A stretch of DNA of 45,711 bases from assembly GCA_017507765.1 (NCBI GenBank), contig JAFWAG010000033.1, positions 1-45,711 of the forward strand, in the 5' to 3' direction. The stretch is from Alphaproteobacteria bacterium. Lineage in GTDB: Bacteria; Pseudomonadota; Alphaproteobacteria; CACZRW01. The position numbers and the translations under genes are program-made. Positions 1-6,345 of this stretch are shown here, piece by piece. Position 1 is the first letter of the stretch. The number at the start of each line of letters is the position of its first letter. The notes beneath the pieces are model-generated. The model was given only the letters and a program-made list of their open reading frames with translations. It ran no database searches and was not told the DNA's origin.

Positions 1-1
1 A

Positions 2-94
2 TTGCGAGTCGCTTACGGTGGACGTGGTACTATCAGCGATGTTCAGCAGCCAAGGTATGGAAGGCAGATTTTGGACATAATCAACCCCTTCTAA
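2..94 (+). CDS. C-terminal fragment of an unknown protein
   Basis: Frame 2 is open from the window edge to a TAA at 92-94 and gives about 30 residues ending ...QILDIINPF. The residue mix ([12 protein letters not shown], then PRYGRQ) looks like real protein, and the other two frames look less natural. The start lies outside the window and no family is recognised. The stop codon overlaps the first bases of the inverted repeat at 92-220, so that repeat probably forms the transcript end. It could also be chance read-through; the assignment rests only on frame quality. Confidence 0.45.
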   Translation: MRVAYGGRGTISDVQQPRYGRQILDIINPF

Positions 95-220
95 AAAAAC
101 TTTTAGAGGGAAGCTATCAACGAATCTTCGGATAAGCCTGATGTTCACGTACTATTTGTACGCTGGAACCTCAGGCTTTCCTTGTTTCGCCGATATCTTC
201 TCCTTTAAAAGTTTTTTACC
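92..220. repeat. Imperfect inverted repeat downstream of the first gene
   Basis: The arms at about 92-141 and 171-220 are imperfect reverse complements. The left arm has AAAAAACTTTTAGAGG and ends AAGCCTGA; the right arm begins TCAGGCTT and ends TAAAAGTTTTTTACC. About 30 bases separate them. The transcript could fold into one long hairpin ending in a T-rich arm, so it may act as a terminator. The right arm is also the first part of the direct repeat at 171-410. I see no gene between 95 and 503 on either strand. Confidence 0.6.
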
Positions 221-410
221 CTCTTTGTGGCGGTGGAAAGTTGGAGTAAAGGTTTTGGTGCAGCACGGTAATTTAGCCGCTTTTATCGTCTATCTCAGGC
301 TTTCCTTGTTTCGCCGATATCTTCTCCTTTAAAAGTTTTTTACCCTCTTTGTGGTGGTAGAATGTCGGGAGTAAAGGTTTTGGCACAGCACGGCAATTTA
401 GCCGCTTTTA
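171..410 (+). repeat. Two tandem direct copies of a 115-116 bp intergenic repeat
   Basis: Copy 1 is 171-285 and copy 2 is 295-410, a period of 124 bp. Both begin TCAGGCTTTCCTTG and end TTTAGCCGCTTTTA. The few differences are CGGTGG versus TGGTGG, a one-base insertion near 367, and GGTGCAGC versus GGCACAGC. The block lies between convergent genes and codes for nothing convincing; a 63-codon frame across it is composed only of repeat sequence. It may be a non-coding repeat family of this genome. Confidence 0.8.
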
Positions 411-503
411 AGGCTTGTCGAGCTACTTGCTTAAAGAAGCCGCAGTTAAAAAACAGTTTGCTAAAAAAAGGAAGTCTGCCTGATAACAGTATTTTATAAT
501 TCC

Positions 504-1529
504 TTAGAAGGAAAAGCCTCTGCTTGGCGGCATTTCACGGTTGGCCCGCATCATGCCGTAAGTATCTGCGTCCGTGATGCTTACTTCTTCCAAAACTAAC
601 ATACCGTTGGTGGAAGAACGGTTCATCGTGGCTTTTAAATAAGGCTTATCAAGTCCTTCGGTCCATAACATTTCCACTAAATCCGAAGGCATACCGTATT
701 TTTCAATCACTCTTTGCCAGAAAGCTTTTCTTCTTTCCCGCTTTTTAAATACGGCTTCGGTACTGGTGCCAAGAGAGTAATCACCTTCGCTGACATAAGT
801 TATCTTATAAGAAAGGTTGTCGCCGAAAGAACTGGTGAAATTAACTTTGATTTTCTCTTTGTTTGCTTGGTTGGCAAGACGGATTTCCGAAATGTAACGT
901 TCGCCCTTCTTTTCTGCCATGTTTTTGATGCATTCTTGGGTGGCGGTATAAACTAAGTATCCGGCGTCTTGACAGGTTTCTTTGTATTTCCAACTTAAAA
1001 ATCTGGGGATATTGTAAATCGTATCAACCAAAGTAAAGTTATATTCTTTGGCTGCTTCTTCTGCTTCTTCCGGAGTCATGCCAAGACCAATGCCGGCTAT
1101 GTCAAAACGGGAAGCGTCAATAAGGCGGGTAAAAGCAGGCTGTTTATCTTCTTTGGGTTGGGTTGCTTCGGGTACGGTACCTTTGCCAAGAGTCGGCAAA
1201 GCGTTCTTGGTAAAGCCGATATCCAAAATCGGTGGAAGCGGAACTACCAATTGGGTTGGAGCAGAAGACGATGTACCTGCCGGAGTCTCGGTTCCGGCGG
1301 CGGGAGATTGAGTATTTGCAGGTGCATTGTTGGCCAAGGGAATTGGTAAGTCCGGAAGGTCAAACATACTGTCGTTGTTGGCAGAATTGTCTTCGCTTGT
1401 TACCGGAATCTTACGAAACTCTAAGGTAGAGTCGACTTTTTTATCTTCGGCAAAGGCGTTTGCCGCATAATTTCCTACTGCCGCTAACAGCCCGAAAAAC
1501 AGAAAGATTTTGCTAGGTTTGAAAATCAA
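504..1529 (-). CDS. Secreted hypothetical protein with proline/alanine-rich linker
   Basis: 341 residues. I chose a TTG start because AAGGGA lies eight bases upstream and the next codons form a signal peptide: basic MIFKPSK, hydrophobic FLFFGLLAAVG, and cleavage after NAFA. Residues of about 45-120 are a low-complexity Pro/Ala/Thr/Ser linker (PLPPILDIG, TPAGTSSSAPT). Residues of about 135-341 form a folded domain opening DIAGIGLGMTPEEAEEAAK, followed by a mixed alpha/beta stretch with two cysteines. The 'GIGLGMTPEEAE' turn resembles short periplasmic modules that follow signal peptides in proteobacterial hypotheticals, but I do not recognise the family. It is probably periplasmic or outer-membrane associated, monocistronic, and divergent from the LOG-family gene. 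Confidence 0.75.
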   Translation of the reverse strand: MIFKPSKIFLFFGLLAAVGNYAANAFAEDKKVDSTLEFRKIPVTSEDNSANNDSMFDLPDLPIPLANNAPANTQSPAAGTETPAGTSSSAPTQLVVPLPPILDIGFTKNALPTLGKGTVPEATQPKEDKQPAFTRLIDASRFDIAGIGLGMTPEEAEEAAKEYNFTLVDTIYNIPRFLSWKYKETCQDAGYLVYTATQECIKNMAEKKGERYISEIRLANQANKEKIKVNFTSSFGDNLSYKITYVSEGDYSLGTSTEAVFKKRERRKAFWQRVIEKYGMPSDLVEMLWTEGLDKPYLKATMNRSSTNGMLVLEEVSITDADTYGMMRANREMPPSRGFSF

Positions 1530-1633
1530 GTTTTTAATCCCTTATCAAAAAGAGTTGCATCTGCTACATTCTGATTATTAAAACAAGTTTTGCGCTTAAT
1601 TTAAAGGATAAATGTTAAGGAGGCACTAATATT

Positions 1634-2200
1634 ATGTCAAAATTAAAAACTTTGGGCGTGTTCTGCGGCGGTTCGGACGGAAATAATCCTGCTTTTTTGC
1701 AGGCCGGAAGGGATTTGGGTAAAGAACTGGCGGAAAAGAAAATCGAGCTGGTATACGGTGCCGGATTTACAGGAATTATGGGCGCTTTGGGAACCTCTGC
1801 GCATGAAAATAAAGGGCGCTTGGTCGGCGTAATCACCAATCATTTGCAACGCAGCGAACGCCCGACTTTTACCATAGATGAACTGATTATCGTTTCCAGT
1901 ATGCATTTGCGGAAAGATATTATGTTTAACCGTTCAGATGCTTTTTGTATCTTGCCGGGGGGAATCGGAACTTTGGACGAGCTGTTTGAAATTATGGCAA
2001 TGCGCCAAATCGGGGAAACCAACAAGCCGATTATCGTTGCCAATATCGACGGTTTCTGGGACCACTTCAACGGTCTTTTGAAAGAGCTGATTAAAAACGA
2101 ATTTGCTCAGGAAAAGCATGAGCATCTGGTTACCGTTGTAAATAGCGTGGACGAGGTAATTCCTACAATTGAAAGAGAGTTGGCAAGTTTAAACGGATAG
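1634..2200 (+). CDS. LOG-family cytokinin riboside 5'-monophosphate phosphoribohydrolase (TIGR00730)
   Basis: 188 residues, the usual length of the family. These enzymes cleave ribosyl-monophosphate from N6-modified AMP; in bacteria the physiological substrate is often unknown. The Rossmann-like core shows FCGGSDG near residue 10, YGAGFTGIMG at 41-50 (the family usually has YGGG..GLMG), MHLRK at 90-94 carrying the catalytic arginine, and the signature PGGIGTLDE at 108-116 with its catalytic glutamate. AAGGAGG lies ten bases before the ATG, a strong ribosome site. It is monocistronic, divergent from the secreted protein and about 130 bases ahead of mlaA. Older annotations call this fold lysine decarboxylase, which is wrong. 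Confidence 0.92.
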   Translation: MSKLKTLGVFCGGSDGNNPAFLQAGRDLGKELAEKKIELVYGAGFTGIMGALGTSAHENKGRLVGVITNHLQRSERPTFTIDELIIVSSMHLRKDIMFNRSDAFCILPGGIGTLDELFEIMAMRQIGETNKPIIVANIDGFWDHFNGLLKELIKNEFAQEKHEHLVTVVNSVDEVIPTIERELASLNG

Positions 2201-2328
2201 GTGTGTCTTTTTAGTAACGTTATGGTTAATTTTTGCAAAAAATATCCCTAAAGATATACTTTTAAACTTGTTTTAATTTGGTTTTTGTATTTACTTAGAC
2301 AATATTATTTTTCTGAAAGTTGAGACTG

Positions 2329-3117
2329 ATGAAGCAAAAGCTGAAAAAACTTTGGTTGCCCCTTAAAAAGACTGCAATGGCGGCAGTTCTTTCCTCTGTG
2401 TTGTTTTTGGGGGCGTGTGCGGCAACGACTTCGTCGGAGTATGCTTATGCGGTTAATGATCCGTTTGAGCCGGTAAACAGAGTTACTTTTGAATTCAATC
2501 AGATTGTCGATAAAATAGTTTTAAAGCCGGCGGCGATGGTATATCGGACGGTGGTTCCGCCTATCTTCCAAGATATACTTACCAACTTTTTCAGCAATTT
2601 ATTTACGCCGGTAGTATTCTTTAACAATATCCTGCAGGGGGATTTTGAACAGGCGGGAATGACCCTTGGCCGCTTTATGACAAATACCGTTTATGGTTTC
2701 GGCGGTACAATGGATATTGCTTCCCGTTTGGATATTCCCAAAAGTAAAGCTGATTTCGGCATGACGTTGGCGAAATGGGGCGTTCCGGAAGGTCCGTATT
2801 TGGTTTTACCTATCTTTGGTCCGGCAAATACCAGAGAGGCTTTCGGTGTTGGTGTTGATTTCTTTATGAACCCTATAAATATTGCGGCAATGAATCCTCA
2901 CAACGAAAAACTTGCTAATTTGGATTGGATAAGGTTCGGAGTGGAAATCGTTGCAGTTCGGGCTTCGGCTGTGGAACTTTTGGACGATTTGGAACGTAAC
3001 TCTCTGGATTTGTATGCCGCTACCAGAAGTATGTATCGCCAAAATCGGGAATATGTTATTCGGGGAAAAAATAAAGCCGATAACCAAGATTATGATTTTG
3101 ATTTTAATATAGAATAA
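2329..3117 (+). CDS. mlaA: MlaA (VacJ) outer-membrane lipoprotein, lipid asymmetry
   Basis: MlaA sits in the inner leaflet of the outer membrane and removes misplaced phospholipids from the outer leaflet, passing them to MlaC. I chose ATG 2329 over TTG 2320, which would add only MRL. Residues 1-30 form a lipoprotein signal ending in the lipobox LFLGAC with Cys30. The family hallmark DPFEPVNR follows at about 44-51, then the amphipathic donut helices (VFFNNILQGD, GRFMTNTVYGFGG) and the conserved GPYLVLPIFGPANTREA region. The C-terminus is charged. mlaC follows after 19 bases, so the two are probably co-transcribed. The permease genes mlaFED are not in the window. Confidence 0.94.
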   Translation: MKQKLKKLWLPLKKTAMAAVLSSVLFLGACAATTSSEYAYAVNDPFEPVNRVTFEFNQIVDKIVLKPAAMVYRTVVPPIFQDILTNFFSNLFTPVVFFNNILQGDFEQAGMTLGRFMTNTVYGFGGTMDIASRLDIPKSKADFGMTLAKWGVPEGPYLVLPIFGPANTREAFGVGVDFFMNPINIAAMNPHNEKLANLDWIRFGVEIVAVRASAVELLDDLERNSLDLYAATRSMYRQNREYVIRGKNKADNQDYDFDFNIE

Positions 3118-3136
3118 TAATTAAGGAGATGATGAA

Positions 3137-3769
3137 ATGAAGAAATATGCCATTTTAGGATTGGCTCTTCTGTGCGGATTTGCTTTCTTTACGGCAAAGG
3201 ACTGTGCGGCAAAATCATCTGATCCTGCGATTGCTTTTGTGGAAAATCTTGCTGATGAGTTTATCACCAAGATATTTACCGCCAAGAGTTCGGAAAAAGC
3301 CAAAGTTGATAACTTCCGCAAAACGTTTTTAAAAAACTGTGATTTGGATTTTATCAGCAAGTTCGTTTTGGGTAAGGCTTGGCGTACCGCTTCGGCAGAG
3401 AATAAAGAAAGCTTTACCAAACTGTTTTCCGAAAACGTTATTCTTACTTGGGCGGGACGTTTTAAAGAATACAACGGGCAGACAATAAAAATTACCGGAA
3501 CCAGACCGGCGCAATCCGGACAGCTTTATGTGGATTCTCAGGTAATTTCTCCGGTGCCGAATACCGCTCCGATTGCTTTGGTGTGGCGTTTGAAAAACGT
3601 GGACGGGGATTATAAAATTGTTGATTTAATCATTGAAGGCGTAAGTATGGCAATGTCATACCGTAATGAATATGCGGCAATTTTGCAGGCTTCGGGCGGA
3701 GATATCGCCAAGCTTACCGAGTCTTTGGAAAAGAAAAATAAAGCTTTGGCAAAAGACTTAGGAATCTAA
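3137..3769 (+). CDS. mlaC: MlaC-type periplasmic phospholipid-binding protein (Ttg2D family)
   Basis: 210 residues with a signal peptide (MKKYAILGLALLCGFAFF, cleaved near DCAA/K). The mature part matches MlaC: DPAIAFVENLADEF, then FRKTFLKNCDLDFISKFVLG (family: F...D...IA.+.LG..WR.A), WRTASAENKESFTKLF, and the C-terminal DLIIEGVSMAMSYRNEYAAI segment that lines the lipid pocket. It ferries phospholipid between MlaA and the inner-membrane MlaFEDB complex. AAGGAG lies eight bases before the ATG. Placement directly after mlaA supports the call. It could instead be a toluene-tolerance or hopanoid-transport relative of the same fold. Confidence 0.92.
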   Translation: MKKYAILGLALLCGFAFFTAKDCAAKSSDPAIAFVENLADEFITKIFTAKSSEKAKVDNFRKTFLKNCDLDFISKFVLGKAWRTASAENKESFTKLFSENVILTWAGRFKEYNGQTIKITGTRPAQSGQLYVDSQVISPVPNTAPIALVWRLKNVDGDYKIVDLIIEGVSMAMSYRNEYAAILQASGGDIAKLTESLEKKNKALAKDLGI

Positions 3770-3838
3770 GCTTTTTGTTTGCTTTGTCAGCATGATAAAA
3801 AAGGCTTTATACCGGAGAGGTCAGAGCTTTTAATGTGG

Positions 3839-4063
3839 CTATTCCGGAAGGTCTTCGTCTAAGATTGCCATGTTGAAATCGTAAGAAAGTTCACCTTCTT
3901 CAAAGTTGCGGTAAATAACACCGATGAACTCTCCGCCAACGTGTACTTCAACCGGAGCATCTTTGCCGGAACCGTCTTTTAAGGATATTCTTTCGGTGCC
4001 GAAAACGTTGCGCAGATATTGCTGAACTCTTTGGATTTCTTTGGTATTCAATCTTTCCTCCAT
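3839..4063 (-). CDS. DUF3126 family protein
   Basis: About 74 residues; function unknown. The core matches the small alphaproteobacterial DUF3126 family: KEIQRVQQYLRNVFG, then VEVHVGGEFIGVIYRNFEEG, then SYDFNMAILDEDL. Three starts are possible. ATG 4081 has no visible ribosome site. ATG 4063 has AGGAAG upstream. TTG 4051 has GGAGG five bases before it and would begin at the point where relatives begin (NTKEIQRVQQ). I report the middle one. The gene is monocistronic and divergent from rpsD. Confidence 0.85.
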   Translation of the reverse strand: MEERLNTKEIQRVQQYLRNVFGTERISLKDGSGKDAPVEVHVGGEFIGVIYRNFEEGELSYDFNMAILDEDLPE

Positions 4064-4100
4064 GGTTTTTTCTTCCTGCATATAGCATAGACTTTTAAGT

Positions 4101-4128
4101 TTGACAAATATACTTTTTTTGGTAAACT
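4101..4128 (+). promoter_or_regulatory. Sigma-70 type promoter for rpsD
   Basis: A perfect TTGACA (4101-4106) is followed after 16 bases by TAAACT (4123-4128), four of six matches to TATAAT. It leaves a leader of about 105 bases before rpsD, enough for a regulatory fold, though I can define none. Confidence 0.55.
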
Positions 4129-4239
4129 TACGCCCCTTACTTCCGGGAAAGAGAATCTTTATAAGGTTCCACTTTTAAAGGCAAAGGGTAGTCTTTAAAG
4201 GGATACCGGGACAACAAAAATAAACTTAGAGGTTTTATT

Positions 4240-4854
4240 ATGACTAAACGCTTGCAAAGCAAATATAAAATTGACCGCCGTCTTGGCGTTAATCTGTGGG
4301 GCAGAGCTAAAAGCCCCGTAAACCGCCGTGAATACGGCCCCGGTCAGCACGGTCAGCACAAAGGTAAGCTTACCGATTACGGCGTCCAGCTCCAGGCTAA
4401 GCAGAAAATTAAAGGCTATTACGGAAACGTTTCCGAAAAGCAACTCCGCAAGTATTTTGAAGAGGCCAAGCGTCGCCACGGCGATACTTCCGAAAACTTA
4501 ATCGGAATCTTGGAAACTCGTCTTGACGCTGCGGTTTATCGTTTGAAGTTTGCTCCTACGGTTTTTGCTTCTCGTCAGTTCATTAACCACGGACATATTA
4601 AAGTTAACGGCAAACGTGTTAATATTGCTTCTTATCTGTTGAAAGAAGGCGATGTTATCGAAGTCAGAGAGAAATCCAAAGACTTGGCTATCGTTTTGGA
4701 AGCTTTGGCTTCTACGGAACGTGAAGTACCGGATTATTACGAAGTAGACGAAAAAGCCCTTAAAGGTACTTTCTTAAGAGTGCCTAAGTTGGCTGATGTT
4801 CCTTATCCTGTTCAGATGGAACCGAATCAGGTCGTCGAATTGTACTCTCGTTAA
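4240..4854 (+). CDS. rpsD: 30S ribosomal protein S4
   Basis: 204 residues, the standard length. S4 binds the 5' domain of 16S rRNA early in assembly and helps form the mRNA entry tunnel. Visible marks are the N-terminal RRLGVNLWG, the conserved [16 protein letters not shown] basic segment, the S4 RNA-binding domain ([20 protein letters not shown], then [20 protein letters not shown]) and the C-terminal [18 protein letters not shown]. The start has AGAGG upstream. It is a single-gene unit with its own promoter (4101) and a clear terminator (4878). It is not part of the alpha operon, as is normal for alphaproteobacteria. Confidence 0.98.
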   Translation: MTKRLQSKYKIDRRLGVNLWGRAKSPVNRREYGPGQHGQHKGKLTDYGVQLQAKQKIKGYYGNVSEKQLRKYFEEAKRRHGDTSENLIGILETRLDAAVYRLKFAPTVFASRQFINHGHIKVNGKRVNIASYLLKEGDVIEVREKSKDLAIVLEALASTEREVPDYYEVDEKALKGTFLRVPKLADVPYPVQMEPNQVVELYSR

Positions 4855-4877
4855 GAGTTGTCGGTTTGAGTTTAAAG

Positions 4878-4911
4878 CAACGGCTTCCTTTATCGGAGGC
4901 CGTTGTTTTTT
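4878..4911 (+). terminator. Intrinsic terminator of rpsD
   Basis: The hairpin pairs CAACGGC...GGCCGTTG (4878-4905) around a TTTAT loop and is followed by six T residues at 4906-4911. Confidence 0.9.
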
Positions 4912-4947
4912 CTTTGGCAGATAATCTGTTCGTTGCCATTGAAAAGG

Positions 4948-4975
4948 TTGACAAAAATATAAGCAAAGATATTAT
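4948..4975 (+). promoter_or_regulatory. Sigma-70 type promoter of the small membrane protein gene
   Basis: A perfect TTGACA (4948-4953), a 16-base spacer and TATTAT (4970-4975, five of six). It lies about 50 bases before the ATG at 5023. Confidence 0.65.
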
Positions 4976-5022
4976 ATGCGGATAGGTAAACAGAAATCTT
5001 TAATGCTTTGGGAAAGGTTGGC

Positions 5023-5382
5023 ATGGCAGGAATAGAAAGAGACAGTATAGGCACAGATGCTTTGTGTACCAGTGGGGCATTGGTTGGTTCTTTTATCGGT
5101 GTACTTGGTTGTGCCGGTTTAAATATTACATCTTTGCCGGCGGTGGCTACGGTCGCAATGTGCGGAGCTGTCGGTTGCTTGTTGATGAATGCCGATCATG
5201 AAGGATATGCCTTGACGCCTACTTTGGTCGGAACGATTAGTACGGCAGTCGGTTTTGTCATTGGCGGGACAATCGGAAGCCTGCCGGGTGGTTTGGTCGG
5301 TTTCTGCGGTATGGTCGGCGGAGCTATGGCGGGCGGAATACTGGCACGCTATATCGCTCGGCAAGTAATCAATAACCGTTAA
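5023..5382 (+). CDS. Small glycine-rich membrane protein, unknown function
   Basis: 119 residues. ATG 5023 is preferred because GGAAAGG sits five bases upstream; an in-frame TTG at 5008 would add five residues. After a short polar N-terminus the protein is almost wholly hydrophobic and glycine-rich, with about four membrane segments (GALVGSFIGVLGCAGL, AVATVAMCGAVGCLLM, LVGTISTAVGFVIGGTIG, GLVGFCGMVGGAMAGGILA) and a basic tail ARYIARQVINNR. The GxxxG-like glycine-zipper spacing suggests packed or oligomeric helices, but no family is recognised. It has its own promoter. Its last four bases overlap the end of the convergent acyltransferase gene, and no terminator is seen between them. Confidence 0.75.
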   Translation: MAGIERDSIGTDALCTSGALVGSFIGVLGCAGLNITSLPAVATVAMCGAVGCLLMNADHEGYALTPTLVGTISTAVGFVIGGTIGSLPGGLVGFCGMVGGAMAGGILARYIARQVINNR

Positions 5383-6101
5383 AACAATTTTTCTTTTTCT
5401 ATCTTTGACATTTTCTCTTCGTAAGTCATAGGGCTAAAGCCGTGCCAAGTTATACCACTTTTTACAACTTTAGCCGGAGAGCCTGCGATAACGGTATGTT
5501 CTTCTATAAACTTTTTGGTTACTACCGAGGCAATGCCTACGATACTATCGTCAGGAATCTGGGCATTCTTGGTTAAGGTAACACGTTCGCCAATCCAGCA
5601 ATGATTGCCGATAATGATAGGCGATGAAGGTTTATTGAGTACTTTATGAGTATTAACATCTAAGACTGCATGTCCGTCGCCCCAAATGGTAATATTATCG
5701 GAAAACATACATTTTTCACCAATGATAAGGTGATTTTGCAATAAAGAAATAATAACACTGCCCGCTTCTGTATTACTGCCAATTGTCATGAGAGAATGCG
5801 GTTCATAACAAACAAGGTTCCAAGAACCAGAAACATTTTGACCGATTGCAATGGAACAATCATTTGCCGGAATACAAAACTTGGAACGGTTTAATCTGGA
5901 AGGTAAGGTAATTTTAATTAAATTATTATTTCCCGTTATTGAGGTACGTAATTCCGGTAAGTCATAAGGGCGAGCTAAGCGTTCTTTGCCGTTTTCAACG
6001 ATTAAAATCTTGTTTCCTTTGCCCCTGTCTTTAAAATATTTTTTGGTTAAATAGGGGTGAATGGAGCATATATAAGCTAGGATTTTACGTTTTAAGCTCA
6101 T
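5379..6101 (-). CDS. Left-handed beta-helix (hexapeptide) acyltransferase
   Basis: 240 residues. Hexapeptide repeats run from about 80 to 215 (SIAIGQNVSG, LMTIGSNTEAGSVI, HLIIGEKCMFSDNI, PIIIGNHCWIGERVTL), with IPDDSIVGIASVVTK and AGSPAKVVKSG as the typical C-terminal end of the coil. The likely catalytic histidine lies in the WGDGHAVLD stretch. Such enzymes move acetyl or other acyl groups onto sugars of surface polysaccharide. The N-terminal 70 residues are not typical. AGGAAAGG is six bases before the ATG. A 51-codon pilin-leader-like frame ends one base before this start, so the two are probably translated from one mRNA. The acceptor sugar cannot be told. Confidence 0.85.
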   Translation of the reverse strand: MSLKRKILAYICSIHPYLTKKYFKDRGKGNKILIVENGKERLARPYDLPELRTSITGNNNLIKITLPSRLNRSKFCIPANDCSIAIGQNVSGSWNLVCYEPHSLMTIGSNTEAGSVIISLLQNHLIIGEKCMFSDNITIWGDGHAVLDVNTHKVLNKPSSPIIIGNHCWIGERVTLTKNAQIPDDSIVGIASVVTKKFIEEHTVIAGSPAKVVKSGITWHGFSPMTYEEKMSKIEKEKLF

Positions 6102-6102
6102 T

Positions 6103-6258
6103 TTATGCCTTTCCTATGCTTTTATTGCGCTTGGCAATATGCTTATAAAGCATCGTAGGAAGGGTTGCATTAAGCCCAAACGTAATAACGGTTATGCTTT
6201 CAGAATTAACGCTATTTTTTGCGGGGGGGGTAGATAGTTTCATTTTCTTAGGTGACAT
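6103..6258 (-). CDS. Degenerate 51-residue copy of the pilin-like leader and N-helix
   Basis: The peptide begins MSPKKMKLSTPPAKNSV and continues SESITVITFGLNATLPTMLYKH, then a basic tail and TAA. It parallels the N-terminus of the large pilin-like gene (MFPRKMKVSTPPP..., GSITVEVIVMLGLIAALTPI, LYKHVADRR). Here the glycine before the cleavage point and the glutamate at +5 are both lost, so prepilin processing is unlikely. AGGAAGG lies about seven bases before the ATG. Its C8 tract (6223-6230 on the plus strand) keeps the frame open. It stops one base before the acyltransferase ATG. It is either a decayed paralogue or a short translated leader of the acyltransferase gene. Confidence 0.55.
   Translation of the reverse strand: MSPKKMKLSTPPAKNSVNSESITVITFGLNATLPTMLYKHIAKRNKSIGKA
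6223..6230. repeat. G8/C8 homopolymer in the short pilin-like frame
   Basis: Eight C residues on the minus strand lie at the Thr-Pro-Pro codons of the 51-codon frame. With eight the frame is open; a change by one closes it. The position matches the C9 tract of the large paralogue. Confidence 0.85.
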
Positions 6259-6345
6259 AGATTTTTCCTTCCTAAGTCTTAATTTTAAACAAAATCATAG
6301 TATCGCTTGCATTCTTTAAGTCAAATGCTTTGTAACTATGGACAA

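Noticed and set aside
141-332. A 63-codon frame in the first repeat block
   Set aside because: It consists only of the intergenic repeat, with the same peptide segment appearing twice in different frames.
4129-4239. A defined autoregulatory RNA in the rpsD leader
   Set aside because: Short complementary stretches (TTCCGGG, CCGGGA) exist, but no fold matching known S4 leader structures could be drawn.
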